This document shows, in pieces, positions 1-7,351 of a stretch of 23,457 nucleotides of DNA. Within the stretch, counting starts at the first letter, position 1. Each line of letters begins with the position of its first letter. The notes beneath the pieces are model-generated. The model was not told the DNA's origin. It saw nothing but the letters and a program-made list of their open reading frames with translations, and did not search any database. The position numbers and the translations under genes were made by a program. Origin of the DNA: JBHJHK01 sp050330975. GTDB lineage: Bacteria > Pseudomonadota > Gammaproteobacteria > Competibacterales > Competibacteraceae. The stretch lies in contig JBHJHK010000035.1 of assembly GCA_050330975.1 (NCBI GenBank), forward strand, positions 1 through 23,457, in the 5' to 3' direction.

Positions 1-568
1 CCTCCATCAGCGCGCTGCGCCCGCCCGGAAAATGCCGATAGAGCGTTGCCGGCGAGACACCGAGCTTCTTGGCCACCTGGTTCACGGTGATGGCGGGATC
101 GATCAACATCGCCCGTGCCATTTGCAGGTCATTGTCCGTCAAGGATGACGGCCGACCGCCAAGCCGCCCCCTCGCCCGTGCCGATGCCAGGCCGGCCATG
201 GTCCGCTCACGGATGATCGACCGCTCGAACTCGGCCAGGCTGGCGAAGATATGGAAGACCAGCTTGCCGCCGGCGGTCTGGGTGTCGATCGCCTCGGTGA
301 GCGATTGAAAGCCGATCCCGCGCTCTCCTAAGTCCTCGACCGTCTCGATCAGCTGCTTGATGGAGCGGGCAAGCCAGTCGAGCTTCCAGACGACGATCGT
401 GTCCCCTGCCCTGGCATATTCCAGGGCGGCCATCAGCTGGGGACGCTCCCGCTGCGCTCCTGAGGCCTTCTCCTCGAACACGCGCTCGCAGCCGGCCGCT
501 TTCAGCGCATCGATCTGCAAGCCGGGGTTCTGATCCTGGGTCGAGACCCGAGCGTAGCCGATCAGCAT
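1..568 (-). CDS. Serine recombinase (resolvase/invertase family), C-terminus off the window edge
   Basis: Site-specific recombinase of the Tn3-resolvase/DNA-invertase family, which cuts and rejoins DNA through a serine-DNA link. The frame starts at ATG 568 and stays open to base 1, giving 189 residues. The N-terminus reads MLIGYARVSTQDQN, with the catalytic serine in the YARVST motif. A middle segment (VVWKLDWLARSIKQL) and the arginine-rich FERSIIRERT region match the family core. A Hin-type helix-turn-helix follows (VNQVAKKLGVSPATLYRHF). Family members are usually 180-200 residues, so only a few residues should be missing. A GGAG ribosome site lies about 7 nt before the ATG. It is on the same strand as the Fic gene and 54 nt downstream of it. 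Its presence suggests a transposon or integrated element extending to the left. Subfamily (resolvase or invertase) is not decided. Confidence 0.93.
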   Translation of the reverse strand, partial: MLIGYARVSTQDQNPGLQIDALKAAGCERVFEEKASGAQRERPQLMAALEYARAGDTIVVWKLDWLARSIKQLIETVEDLGERGIGFQSLTEAIDTQTAGGKLVFHIFASLAEFERSIIRERTMAGLASARARGRLGGRPSSLTDNDLQMARAMLIDPAITVNQVAKKLGVSPATLYRHFPGGRSALME

Positions 569-622
569 GGCAACACTCCGAATTGGGGGAGTCGTTGGCT
601 TATTGGGGGGTTGATGGCAGGT

Positions 623-1705
623 TTATACCCCATTTCTTGTTGAACCCCCTGTTTCCGGTCGAGCGGCCTTACGCCATTTGGCTCCCCGGCCCCGACCGAT
701 CAGCTCGATCCGCCCTTCCTTCTTGAGCTGTTCGAGCACGGTCTTGATCCAGTCACGGCTGACAGTCGGGCACGCCGCTTCCAGGTCGGAAATACTGAAA
801 CTGCCGAGCATCCGGTCGATCGCCAAAATGATAATGTCGGTCTTGGTGCCATGCCCGGTGCTGAGATCGCCGATCCGGCTTTCCATCTCACGATACGCCG
901 CGAGCAATGTGCCGAGCCAGTATTCAACCCAGGGCACGGGATCATGCTTGGACTCGTGCCAGCCCTGCGACGAGCGGTAGAGCGTGTCGTAATAGCTTTC
1001 CTTGGTGTCCTCGATCAGCCGTTCGAGACTGATATACCGGCCAACCTCATAGCCCTGGTGATAGAGCGCCAGCACGGTCAGCAGCCGCGCCATGCGCCCG
1101 TTGCCGTCGAGGAATGGATGGATGCAGAGAAAATCCAGCACATAGAGCGGGATCAAGATCAGCGGATCGTGCGGCCCGTCTTTCAGAGCGTCACGAAACC
1201 GCTTATGCAACCCCTGCATCGCCTCCTCGGTGAGATGCGGCGGAGTTGGCGAAAAGCGGATAAAGCGGCTGCCGTCAGGCCGGATTTCTTCAATCTCGTT
1301 CTGTGAGGTCTTCCAACGCCCGCCGTCTTGGGGACTGAACTTCATCAGGTCGCGATGAAACTGAAGGACGACGGTTTCACTGAACGGAATGTCGGCGGCA
1401 GCTTCATGAACCGTCGCCAGCACGTCTCGATAGCCCGCGATCTCGCCCTCTGATCGGTCGCGCGGGGTCGTCTTCTCACGCAATAGAGCTTCCAGCCGTC
1501 CCGGCGCGGCGACAACGCCTTCGATCCGGTTCGACGATTCAACACTTTGGATGACCGCCACCTGGCGCAGGTTCTCGAGTTTCTCGGGGGCTTGAAGCCG
1601 GTACAGGTCTTGCCGCCCCTTATGCTCGCCGATCATCCTGATGGTTTGCACCAGGAGCGGTGGCAGGCGGATGGCAGACAGGAAACTTGGTGTGAACGAT
1701 GACAT
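623..1705 (-). CDS. Fic family protein (class II, self-inhibited AMP-transferase type)
   Basis: Fic-domain enzyme, a family that usually transfers AMP from ATP to a hydroxyl group of a target protein. With the chosen start it has 360 residues. The Fic motif is HPFLDGNGR at residues 196-204, matching HxFx(D/E)GNGR with its catalytic histidine. An N-terminal inhibitory motif (S/T)xxxE(G/N) is visible as SNRIEG at 58-63, which places it in class II, where an N-terminal helix blocks the ATP site. The last 80 residues look like a winged-helix DNA-binding domain. The frame is open from 1729, but I prefer ATG 1705 because GAGG sits 5 nt before it, while 1729 has no ribosome site. No antitoxin gene is visible beside it, consistent with internal inhibition. 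It is the upstream neighbour of the recombinase and may be cargo of the same element. The target is unknown. Confidence 0.92.
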   Translation of the reverse strand: MSSFTPSFLSAIRLPPLLVQTIRMIGEHKGRQDLYRLQAPEKLENLRQVAVIQSVESSNRIEGVVAAPGRLEALLREKTTPRDRSEGEIAGYRDVLATVHEAAADIPFSETVVLQFHRDLMKFSPQDGGRWKTSQNEIEEIRPDGSRFIRFSPTPPHLTEEAMQGLHKRFRDALKDGPHDPLILIPLYVLDFLCIHPFLDGNGRMARLLTVLALYHQGYEVGRYISLERLIEDTKESYYDTLYRSSQGWHESKHDPVPWVEYWLGTLLAAYREMESRIGDLSTGHGTKTDIIILAIDRMLGSFSISDLEAACPTVSRDWIKTVLEQLKKEGRIELIGRGRGAKWRKAARPETGGSTRNGV

Positions 1706-1882
1706 GGATACCTCAAAACTCATCATCACAATAGTTTATGCGAGGCTTTATTACAAGAGATAGTTTTGAGAGACTGTGGATCGTTTTCGGGAGCGTCAGG
1801 GCATTTCTAGGCAAGAGCTCTCCAAAACCCTCCTATTCTTGCGAATCCGACTCTCCATGGTCGATTTGCAAGAATATGCTTA

Positions 1883-1981
1883 TCAAGCCTGTTGTCGTCC
1901 TGCAATCTCGTTAATCCGGCGGCAGACGCCCGGATTGTCCTCGGCGTACCTTGCAAGCCCCTTGAGAGCTAACGGGAGCAT
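1883..1981 (-). pseudogene. Possible C-terminal gene remnant, 32 codons
   Basis: A minus-strand frame reads MLPLALKGLARY at its start and ends NEIAGRQQA before TGA at 1883-1885. The peptide is charged and compositionally protein-like, and a TGA lies two codons upstream of its ATG. It could be the last part of a decayed gene or a chance frame. I do not recognise a family. Confidence 0.15.
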
Positions 1982-2078
1982 GGCTCAAAATTGGCGTTGA
2001 AATCTGTTGAACTAGCGATGTTGCTAAGCCCTGAGGAGTTCAACCGATGACGCATTTACCCCCACCTCTCTCTTTATA

Positions 2079-2213
2079 ATGCAGCGCTATTTCAATCACC
2101 ATTTCATCGATCGAATTCTAAGCACCTTAGGCCTGCAGGGCAGTGTCGATAAAACGACCCTAGCCTACCGAGAGCTCACAAATTATGGCGTCATCCAGCC
2201 CCAGGAGGCCTAG
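2079..2213 (+). CDS. Small hypothetical ORF, 44 residues
   Basis: A short frame reads MQRYFNHHFIDRIL at its start and ends YGVIQPQEA before TAG at 2211-2213. Its ATG overlaps the stop of a 10-codon leader (ATG 2047 to TAA 2077-2079) as TAATG, and the leader has GAGGAG about 8 nt upstream of its own ATG. That arrangement would permit translational coupling. The peptide has no signal sequence or membrane segment and no family I recognise. It could be a real small protein, a fragment of a larger lost gene, or chance. Confidence 0.2.
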   Translation: MQRYFNHHFIDRILSTLGLQGSVDKTTLAYRELTNYGVIQPQEA

Positions 2214-2316
2214 AATTCTGTACACAGTATTGAGCTATTTTAGAAGTGGAGTTCCTCCTAGACCACGTCTTCCCAAGAGCCCTGAACGGGCCTTTTCACC
2301 CGGAGAGCACAACACC

Positions 2317-3039
2317 ATGCCCCAACGCGCCTCCATCCTCGCCACCGATATCGCCCAGGCGGTGGACACTTTGGGGTCAGCCACGGTCCCCCGGGTGCGC
2401 AGCCCCGCCGCTTTTGCCACTCTAGAGGCCGCCCTCCCACCCGGGTGGTCCCCACGCGGCGCCGCCGGCCTTAGGGGCTTGGCCGCCGCAGCGCCCCCTG
2501 TGGCCGCCGTGGCCCATGGCGAAGACCTCCTCGCCCTGGTGCGCCCCCTCCTGGGTCCCCAGACCCGTTTGGTGCGCTCAATCCTGTTCGTCAAAACCCC
2601 CACCTGCAACTGGCAGGTGGCCTGGCACCAAGATTTGACCATCACAGTAGCCGCCAAGGCCGAGGTGGCGGGCTTTGGCAACTGGTCGATCAAGGCCACG
2701 GGTATCCACGTCCAGCCCCCCGAGACCGTGCTCCAGGGCATGGTGACCGTGCGCCTACACCTCGACGAGACCGATGCCCACAATGGAGCCCTGTGGGTCG
2801 CCCCCAAAAGTCATCATATGGGGCGGATTCCCGCCGCCGCGGCCGCCCACCGCGCCCGCCAGCATGACCCCCATGCCTGTCCAGTGTCCACCGGAGGCGC
2901 CCTAGTCATGCGCCCCCTCCTCCTCCACGCCTCTTTCAAAGCCACGGCCCCGCGGCCGCGGCGGGTGATTCACTTGGAGTACGCCGCCGGCGAGCTCCCC
3001 AATCCCCTCAGGTGGGCGGAAGACGGCGGGGCCGGATGA
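2317..3039 (+). CDS. Phytanoyl-CoA dioxygenase (PhyH) family protein
   Basis: Non-haem Fe(II)/2-oxoglutarate-dependent oxygenase of the PhyH family, which hydroxylates a small-molecule substrate with loss of CO2 from 2-oxoglutarate. It has 240 residues, a normal length for the compact bacterial members. The iron ligands are visible as H104-x-D106 in WHQDLTITV and the distal H204 in LLLHASFKA. The arginines at 215-216 (PRRVIHLEY) suit 2-oxoglutarate binding. The segment LVRSILFVKTP before the HxD is typical of the family. The frame is open from 2185, but ATG 2317 is preferred because GGAGAG lies about 9 nt upstream and family similarity begins after it. The substrate cannot be predicted. It stands alone, with no operon partner. 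Confidence 0.88.
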   Translation: MPQRASILATDIAQAVDTLGSATVPRVRSPAAFATLEAALPPGWSPRGAAGLRGLAAAAPPVAAVAHGEDLLALVRPLLGPQTRLVRSILFVKTPTCNWQVAWHQDLTITVAAKAEVAGFGNWSIKATGIHVQPPETVLQGMVTVRLHLDETDAHNGALWVAPKSHHMGRIPAAAAAHRARQHDPHACPVSTGGALVMRPLLLHASFKATAPRPRRVIHLEYAAGELPNPLRWAEDGGAG

Positions 3040-3440
3040 GCCCCACCGGGGTTCGCTCCCCACCGCTCACTTGCCGAACAGGCCGCCGACAAACCCCAAG
3101 AGCGGGAAACGGCATCAGATCCATGGGTGGGCAATGGGCGCAGCAAAACTCCCCTCGAGAGTCAACACTCTCCATTGAGTTAGTCCCATAGCTTCACCCC
3201 ATGGCCATAACCCACCAGTGGGCTATCTTTGCTACCCAGCATTGAGCTAGTGGGCTATGGCCATGGGATGACTTAAGATTAACCACGAGGGGATTTTGAA
3301 AATAATGCGGGGTTATCGCCGATGGGTGGTCATAGAACGTGAACCGGCGCCCAACACGACGGTTTGCGACACCGTTCCCATGGCGAGGGCGCCGGGATCC
3401 GCAAACCCCGGCCCACGTCCCGAGGGATTAGGTCAAAACC
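3040..3440. other. Repeat-bearing intergenic region
   Basis: About 400 nt lie between the PhyH gene and the convergent metallo-hydrolase gene. The main content is the large inverted repeat listed next and a short direct repeat CATTGAGYTAGT at 3173-3184 and 3240-3251. At 3067-3111 the minus strand reads RFPLLGFVGGLFGK followed by TGA, which looks like the tail of a lost gene, although a stop lies just upstream in that frame. No complete gene is supported here. Confidence 0.45.
3198..3267. repeat. Inverted repeat with 21-bp arms
   Basis: The arms are 3198-3218 and 3247-3267, beginning CCCATGGCCATA and differing at only 2 of 21 positions. The loop is 28 nt. Both mismatches become G-U pairs if the minus strand is transcribed, so a minus-strand RNA would form a continuous 21-bp stem. 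It lies in the path of minus-strand transcription past the end of the metallo-hydrolase gene. No T-tract follows, so it is not a classical intrinsic terminator. It may be a small non-autonomous repeat element or an RNA 3'-end structure. Confidence 0.7.
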
Positions 3441-4424
3441 TCACATCACCAACTGATAACTGGGCTGGACCCAGCGGTAGCTGCGCTCAGTCTTTTCCAC
3501 AAAACCCACCGAGGGGAAGGGCATGTGGTAGCCGGTGATGGGGATGCCATCGGCGGCCGCCATGTCCAGGATCCGCTTGCGGGTGGCGGCGGCTTTGTCT
3601 TTGTCCATATCAAAGCGCACGTGCCAATCGGGGCGCTGGAGGGAGACCACGTAGTGGTTGGTGGTGTCCGCCATCAACAGCAACCGCTTGCCCTCACTTT
3701 CGATGTGGAAGGCCATGTGCCCCGGGGTGTGGCCAAAGGCGTCCACGGCGCGGATGCCCGCCACCACCTCGTCGTCGGGTTGCAGAAAGGTCATGCCCTC
3801 GGCCAGGGGCACCACATTGCTCTGGACCAGGCTACCCACCCGGGCCGTGGGGCCCTCGGCCTTCTCCACCGGCGACCAAAAGTCGTATTCCGCTTGGCCC
3901 ATGGCGTACTGGGCGTTGGGGAAGGTGGGCTGGCCTTCGGTCATCAGCCCGCCGATGTGGTCGGGGTGGCAGTGGGTGATGACCACCCGATCGATCTGCT
4001 CTAGGGAATAGCCGGCGCTTTTAATGGTATCGCGCAATTTCCCGGCGGTGGGCCGGCTGTTGGGATCGTTGCCGGTGTCGAACAATACCAACTCTTGGCC
4101 GGTATTTACCAGCACTGGCATAAAGGAAATCTGCATCCGGGTGGCCGGCAAGAAGTTGGCTACCGCCAGGGCCTGGACGTCCTCGGCGGCTTGGTCTTGG
4201 CCAAAGATGGGGTGGGGACCGTCTAGCTCTACCAGCCCGTCCCACAGGTGGATCACCTCAAAACCCCCCAGGGGGTAGCGGTAGTGGGTGGGCTGGGCGA
4301 CGCCCATCATCGGCGCCGCCCCCGCGGCGGGGCGCGTCACCCCCGCCAAGGTGGGGGCGAGGGCAAGGCCAGTGGCGCCGGCCAGGTTCCGGCGGCGAGC
4401 GGGATCAAACGTCTCGTGGGTCAT
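3441..4424 (-). CDS. MBL-fold metallo-hydrolase with Tat-like signal (lactonase / methyl parathion hydrolase type)
   Basis: Binuclear metal hydrolase of the metallo-beta-lactamase superfamily, 327 residues. Metal ligands are visible: H151-C-H153-P-D155-H156, then H232 in GHTPGH, D253 in MADTTNH and H300 in TGYHMPF. The order and spacing match the methyl parathion hydrolase and lactonase branch. The N-terminus (DPARRRNLAGATGLALAP) has an arginine pair followed by a hydrophobic stretch and an Ala-rich cleavage region, so Tat export to the periplasm is likely. ATG 4424 is chosen because GGAGAG lies 4 nt upstream, although the frame is open to 4589. It is divergent from the propeller gene with 165 nt between. 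Possible substrates include acyl-homoserine lactones, other lactones or esters. Quorum quenching is only one possibility. Confidence 0.9.
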   Translation of the reverse strand: MTHETFDPARRRNLAGATGLALAPTLAGVTRPAAGAAPMMGVAQPTHYRYPLGGFEVIHLWDGLVELDGPHPIFGQDQAAEDVQALAVANFLPATRMQISFMPVLVNTGQELVLFDTGNDPNSRPTAGKLRDTIKSAGYSLEQIDRVVITHCHPDHIGGLMTEGQPTFPNAQYAMGQAEYDFWSPVEKAEGPTARVGSLVQSNVVPLAEGMTFLQPDDEVVAGIRAVDAFGHTPGHMAFHIESEGKRLLLMADTTNHYVVSLQRPDWHVRFDMDKDKAAATRKRILDMAAADGIPITGYHMPFPSVGFVEKTERSYRWVQPSYQLVM

Positions 4425-4589
4425 GGGACTCTCCAGGGAACGCTTTGGATGGGGAACGCCCGGCAGTCCAAGGCCCGGGCACCTCCTTTGAGGGGCCCAA
4501 AGACCTGGGGTTTCTGCTTCCCGGGGACATTTCTCCAGGACCTTCCACGAGGGCCTTGCGTCTCGCGGTGACAAAACCATTGCAAGCAA

Positions 4590-5798
4590 ATGAAACTTTC
4601 ATGCCAGCAAACCCCAATAAAGGCCTACATCACCATCGGTTGGGCTTCGGAGGCCACCTTTCGCGATGACTTCGGCGATGACTTCGCCCACCTGGCCATT
4701 GTCCCCGACATCGAAGCCGCCGATCCCGGGGCCACCCTGGAGAACAGCGCCGACTTCGCCGCCTTTGAAGCGGCCAACAACACCGACGGCGGCATCAACT
4801 TGTTCGCCCCAGGGGGCATCCCCGAGTTGGTCACCAATCCCTACGGAGTTGCCGTCCTCGGCGGCGGGGTGTTTGTCAACGACGCCGGGGCCAACGCCCT
4901 GTTGCGCACCAACCGCCAGGGGGAAGACCTGACGCTGGCCGGGGTCTACGACGACGTGCGATTGGTCCCCGCCCCCGGCTTCCTGGGGCTGCCCCCAGAG
5001 CTCAATCCCCTCCCCATGCAGCAGGTCCCCACCGGCCTCGCCGTGGGCCCCGACCGCTTGCTCTACGCCACGGAGTTCACCGGGCTGCCGTTGCCCGTGG
5101 GACTGGCCCGGGTGCTGCGCTTTGACCCCCGGGGCCCCGCCGACGCCGCCTTTGAGGTGTTCCTGGAGGGCTTTACCAACCTCACCGACCTGACCTTTGA
5201 TGGCGCCGGCAATTTGTGGGTCATCGAGTACGACAGCGATTCGGTGTTGACCGAGGAGACCCCCTTTGGCGCCTTGATTCGCGTCGCCCCCGACGGGGAG
5301 CGCAGGGTGATCTCCAACCAGCTCATCAACCCCACGGGCCTGACAGCCGGGGACGACGGGACCCTCTACGTGGCCAACAGCGGCTTTATTCCCGGCACCG
5401 GTCAGATTTTGGCCTTTGTCCCCGAGCTCCCTCCCCTGGAGTTGGCCTTGGTGGATGCCGGCGACGACGAAATCCTGGATGTCATCGTCGGCGATGGCGC
5501 GGTGATCGACGTCGACGCCCTAGGGGTCGAGCGCTTCAACCTGGTACTCCTCAATCCCCGCCCCGGCACCAAAAGCGTGCGCTTTACCCTGGAGGGCCCG
5601 GTCGAAGCCCAGCGGGCGGATAGAATCGAGCCCTATGGGGTGTTTGCCATCTCCGGTGATCGGTTTATAGGGCGAGCAGCTCAGGGGGGAGACTACACCC
5701 TGCAGATCCAAAGCTTCGATGGCAACTTCGCCCTTGGTACTCCCTTTGACGATGTCACCATCGACTTCACCTTTATCAAAGACGAGGACGAGGATTGA
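4590..5798 (+). CDS. ScyD/ScyE-like beta-propeller protein, 5'-truncated, with C-terminal beta domain
   Basis: The central region resembles the ScyD/ScyE family of secreted NHL-like propellers. Typical landmarks are ADFAAFEAANNTDGG, NPYGVAVL, VPTGLAVGPDRLLYATEF, GFTNLTDLTFDGAGNLW and INPTGLTAGDDGTLYVANS. These proteins are usually exported. Roles are mostly unknown beyond an association with scytonemin clusters in cyanobacteria. Family similarity starts abruptly at AYITIG (codon 12), so the signal peptide and roughly the first third of the propeller are missing. A TGA lies seven codons upstream and no ribosome site precedes ATG 4590, so the start is doubtful and the gene may not be expressed. 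From about residue 285 a second domain follows (SVRFTLEGPVEAQ.., PYGVFAISGD, YTLQIQSF), resembling a beta-sandwich domain found at the ends of secreted proteins. I see no frameshift in what remains. Confidence 0.65.
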   Translation: MKLSCQQTPIKAYITIGWASEATFRDDFGDDFAHLAIVPDIEAADPGATLENSADFAAFEAANNTDGGINLFAPGGIPELVTNPYGVAVLGGGVFVNDAGANALLRTNRQGEDLTLAGVYDDVRLVPAPGFLGLPPELNPLPMQQVPTGLAVGPDRLLYATEFTGLPLPVGLARVLRFDPRGPADAAFEVFLEGFTNLTDLTFDGAGNLWVIEYDSDSVLTEETPFGALIRVAPDGERRVISNQLINPTGLTAGDDGTLYVANSGFIPGTGQILAFVPELPPLELALVDAGDDEILDVIVGDGAVIDVDALGVERFNLVLLNPRPGTKSVRFTLEGPVEAQRADRIEPYGVFAISGDRFIGRAAQGGDYTLQIQSFDGNFALGTPFDDVTIDFTFIKDEDED

Positions 5799-5937
5799 TC
5801 CTCATCTCTCAGCTGAACAGCTGGCACAAGAAACCCAATGCCACTGTTTGACCATGGCCGGCGACCCCGTCTCCGGCCCCATCAGGAATCATTTCCAAGC
5901 ACTCTACCAGTGTTCTCCGTCAAGGGATGGGACAGAG

Positions 5938-5994
5938 GCCCCAGCTTAGGTCACCCCTCTCCTACGCCTGTGGCGTGGGAGAGGGACTTGGGGC
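5938..5994. terminator. Strong hairpin between convergent genes, candidate bidirectional terminator
   Basis: The core stem pairs 5955-5968 with 5972-5985 (14 bp with one G-U pair and a 3-nt loop TGT). An outer stem GCCCCA/TGGGGC pairs 5938-5943 with 5989-5994. It sits between the stops of two convergent genes, where a shared terminator is expected. No T-run follows on either strand, so it may act by blocking exonuclease or polymerase, or be a REP-like palindrome. Confidence 0.6.
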
Positions 5995-6021
5995 TGAGGG
6001 CCCGCGGGAATGAAGATCCGA

Positions 6022-7164
6022 TTACAACTCCCCCAGGTGCTTTGCCCGCTGCCAAGCCGCCTCCCGTTGGTTAAAGAAATTGCGTCGGCGACTGTATTTC
6101 TTTCTCAAGGCGGCAAAGCGTTGCTGGAAATCATCCAGTTGCCGTTGGCGGGTGGCTAAGATCTCCAAGTCGACTGCCAGTTGTCCGGCCTGGTCGTAGC
6201 GACGCCCTTCTATGTGGCCCTCCAACGCCTCCCACAACCCCCCGGGGTCTTGAGCCAACCCCTGCAGGTGGTGTTCCCGGGCCATTTTCACCTTGGCCAG
6301 ACGTTCGGCTTCTGCCCGTTGCTCTTGTTGTTGCCGTAGCTCCGCCATACCCTTGGCCTCTTGCCACAGCTGTTCAACGGTGCGGCGAGTTTGTTGGGAG
6401 GGGATAGGATTGGATCGTTGTTCGCCAAACAGCGCCAGCAGCCCAGGACCCAAGGTGAGATGGGTCTGGGTCATGGCCTGGAGTAGCCACTGGTCCTTTT
6501 GGGACACGGGGAGCTCGGCGAGCCAGGCGGCCCAGTCGGCGGAGGATGGCGGGGCTTGGGGGGCACTGGGTGCTGTGGCAGCCGCCAACAAGTCAGTATC
6601 CACCCGCAAAAAATCGGCCAAGGCCACCAATGCGGCTTCGTCCTTGAGACCGGCGGGCAAAGGGGGTTCCACAGCCTCGGGGGCGGGATTGTCATATTCG
6701 GCACACAGCGTGGACAACCAGGCGATGTAGGCTGCGCGAATACTGCCCCAGCGCAGGTCGTACCAGATGGTGGTGAGGGTCGGCAACGGGATTTGCCCTT
6801 CCCACCACTCGTCTTCGGGCTCTTCGGTATCACTAGTGAGGGATAGAATTAGGTGTTGTGAAGTGGCGGTGAGCTGGACATTGTCATGGCCTACGTAAGG
6901 TTGCAGAGCTCGTTGAAGCTGGACGTTTTTGGGTAGCCGTAGCATCAATCGACGGGTTCCCCAATTGGTCACATAGAGGTGGATATCAAAATATTTTTCT
7001 AGTAGCTCGATGGGTTTGGCTTTGAGATCACCGTAGTTGTATTCGTTCTGAAACGCAGTGGGCGTAATAGTGGCGCGGCTGGAAATATCACGCAATTCCT
7101 CCATTTGCTGGCGGGTCAAGGGCTTTTCGAGGGCGGCAAATTCATAATACTGATATTCGCTCAT
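6022..7164 (-). CDS. Conserved protein of unknown function with C-terminal coiled coil
   Basis: It has 380 residues, no signal peptide and no membrane segment, so it is probably cytoplasmic. The N-terminal 110 residues look strongly conserved in style: YYEFAALEKPLT, then RATITPTAF, then YFDIHLYVTNWGTRRLML. I recall this pattern from widespread uncharacterised bacterial proteins but cannot name a characterised member. Residues about 185-260 are Ala/Pro-rich. Residues about 265-375 are rich in Q, E, R and A with heptad character and likely form long helices or a coiled coil, ending in a basic KKYSRRRNFF stretch. ATG 7164 is supported by GGGGAGA about 8 nt upstream. The IS5-family element ends 56 bp upstream of this start, so its original promoter or upstream partner may have been displaced. 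Function is not assigned. Confidence 0.75.
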   Translation of the reverse strand: MSEYQYYEFAALEKPLTRQQMEELRDISSRATITPTAFQNEYNYGDLKAKPIELLEKYFDIHLYVTNWGTRRLMLRLPKNVQLQRALQPYVGHDNVQLTATSQHLILSLTSDTEEPEDEWWEGQIPLPTLTTIWYDLRWGSIRAAYIAWLSTLCAEYDNPAPEAVEPPLPAGLKDEAALVALADFLRVDTDLLAAATAPSAPQAPPSSADWAAWLAELPVSQKDQWLLQAMTQTHLTLGPGLLALFGEQRSNPIPSQQTRRTVEQLWQEAKGMAELRQQQEQRAEAERLAKVKMAREHHLQGLAQDPGGLWEALEGHIEGRRYDQAGQLAVDLEILATRQRQLDDFQQRFAALRKKYSRRRNFFNQREAAWQRAKHLGEL

Positions 7165-7220
7165 GGCATATTCTCCCCAAGGGTAGAATCGGCATTAGGT
7201 TTTTTTCAGTACGCCGTTTA

Positions 7221-7246
7221 AGAAGTTGTTTTAGAAACCGTGTAGC
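7221..7246 (+). repeat. Left inverted repeat of the IS5-family element
   Basis: This end begins AGAAGTTGTTTTAGAAAC and pairs with 8163-8188 at 23 of 26 positions. Differences are at offsets 6, 18 and 24 from the outer edge. Confidence 0.85.
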
Positions 7247-7351
7247 AACAAAGCGGTGGAATTTTTTGTCATCAAATAACAGGGGGACTTACCAGGGCGT
7301 GGCTCATCGGGTCCCATCAACGGCTCTCACCCCAGTCAATTGGAGACCCCG

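Larger units (their letters stand above)
1706..2316. other. Gene-poor scar with tiny open frames
   Basis: No convincing full-length gene lies here. The stretch is visibly less GC-rich than the flanks. It holds several short coding-like pieces. One is a 32-codon minus-strand frame at 1883-1981. Another is a plus-strand piece ending ..MLLSPEEFNR at a TGA at 2048-2050. The third is the 44-codon frame listed separately. A TATAAT hexamer occurs at 2075-2080, but I see no matching -35 box. The mix looks like debris from past insertions next to the Fic/recombinase module. The pieces are too short to assign to families by eye. Confidence 0.4.

Noticed and set aside
1776..2000. A 74-codon plus-strand frame in the scar
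   Set aside because: No good ribosome site, unbalanced residue composition late in the frame, and overlap with other fragment-like pieces on both strands.
2185..2316. Upstream extension of the PhyH gene
   Set aside because: The extra 44 residues are low-complexity and unlike the family, and a better ribosome site precedes ATG 2317.
3067..3111. Minus-strand tail RFPLLGFVGGLFGK as a gene
   Set aside because: A stop lies just upstream in the same frame, so only about 14 codons are open. At best it is a relic.
3296..3538. An 80-codon frame starting with TTG after a GAGGGG
   Set aside because: It runs antisense into the 3' end of the metallo-hydrolase gene and its composition is Pro/Gly/Arg-rich without protein-like pattern.
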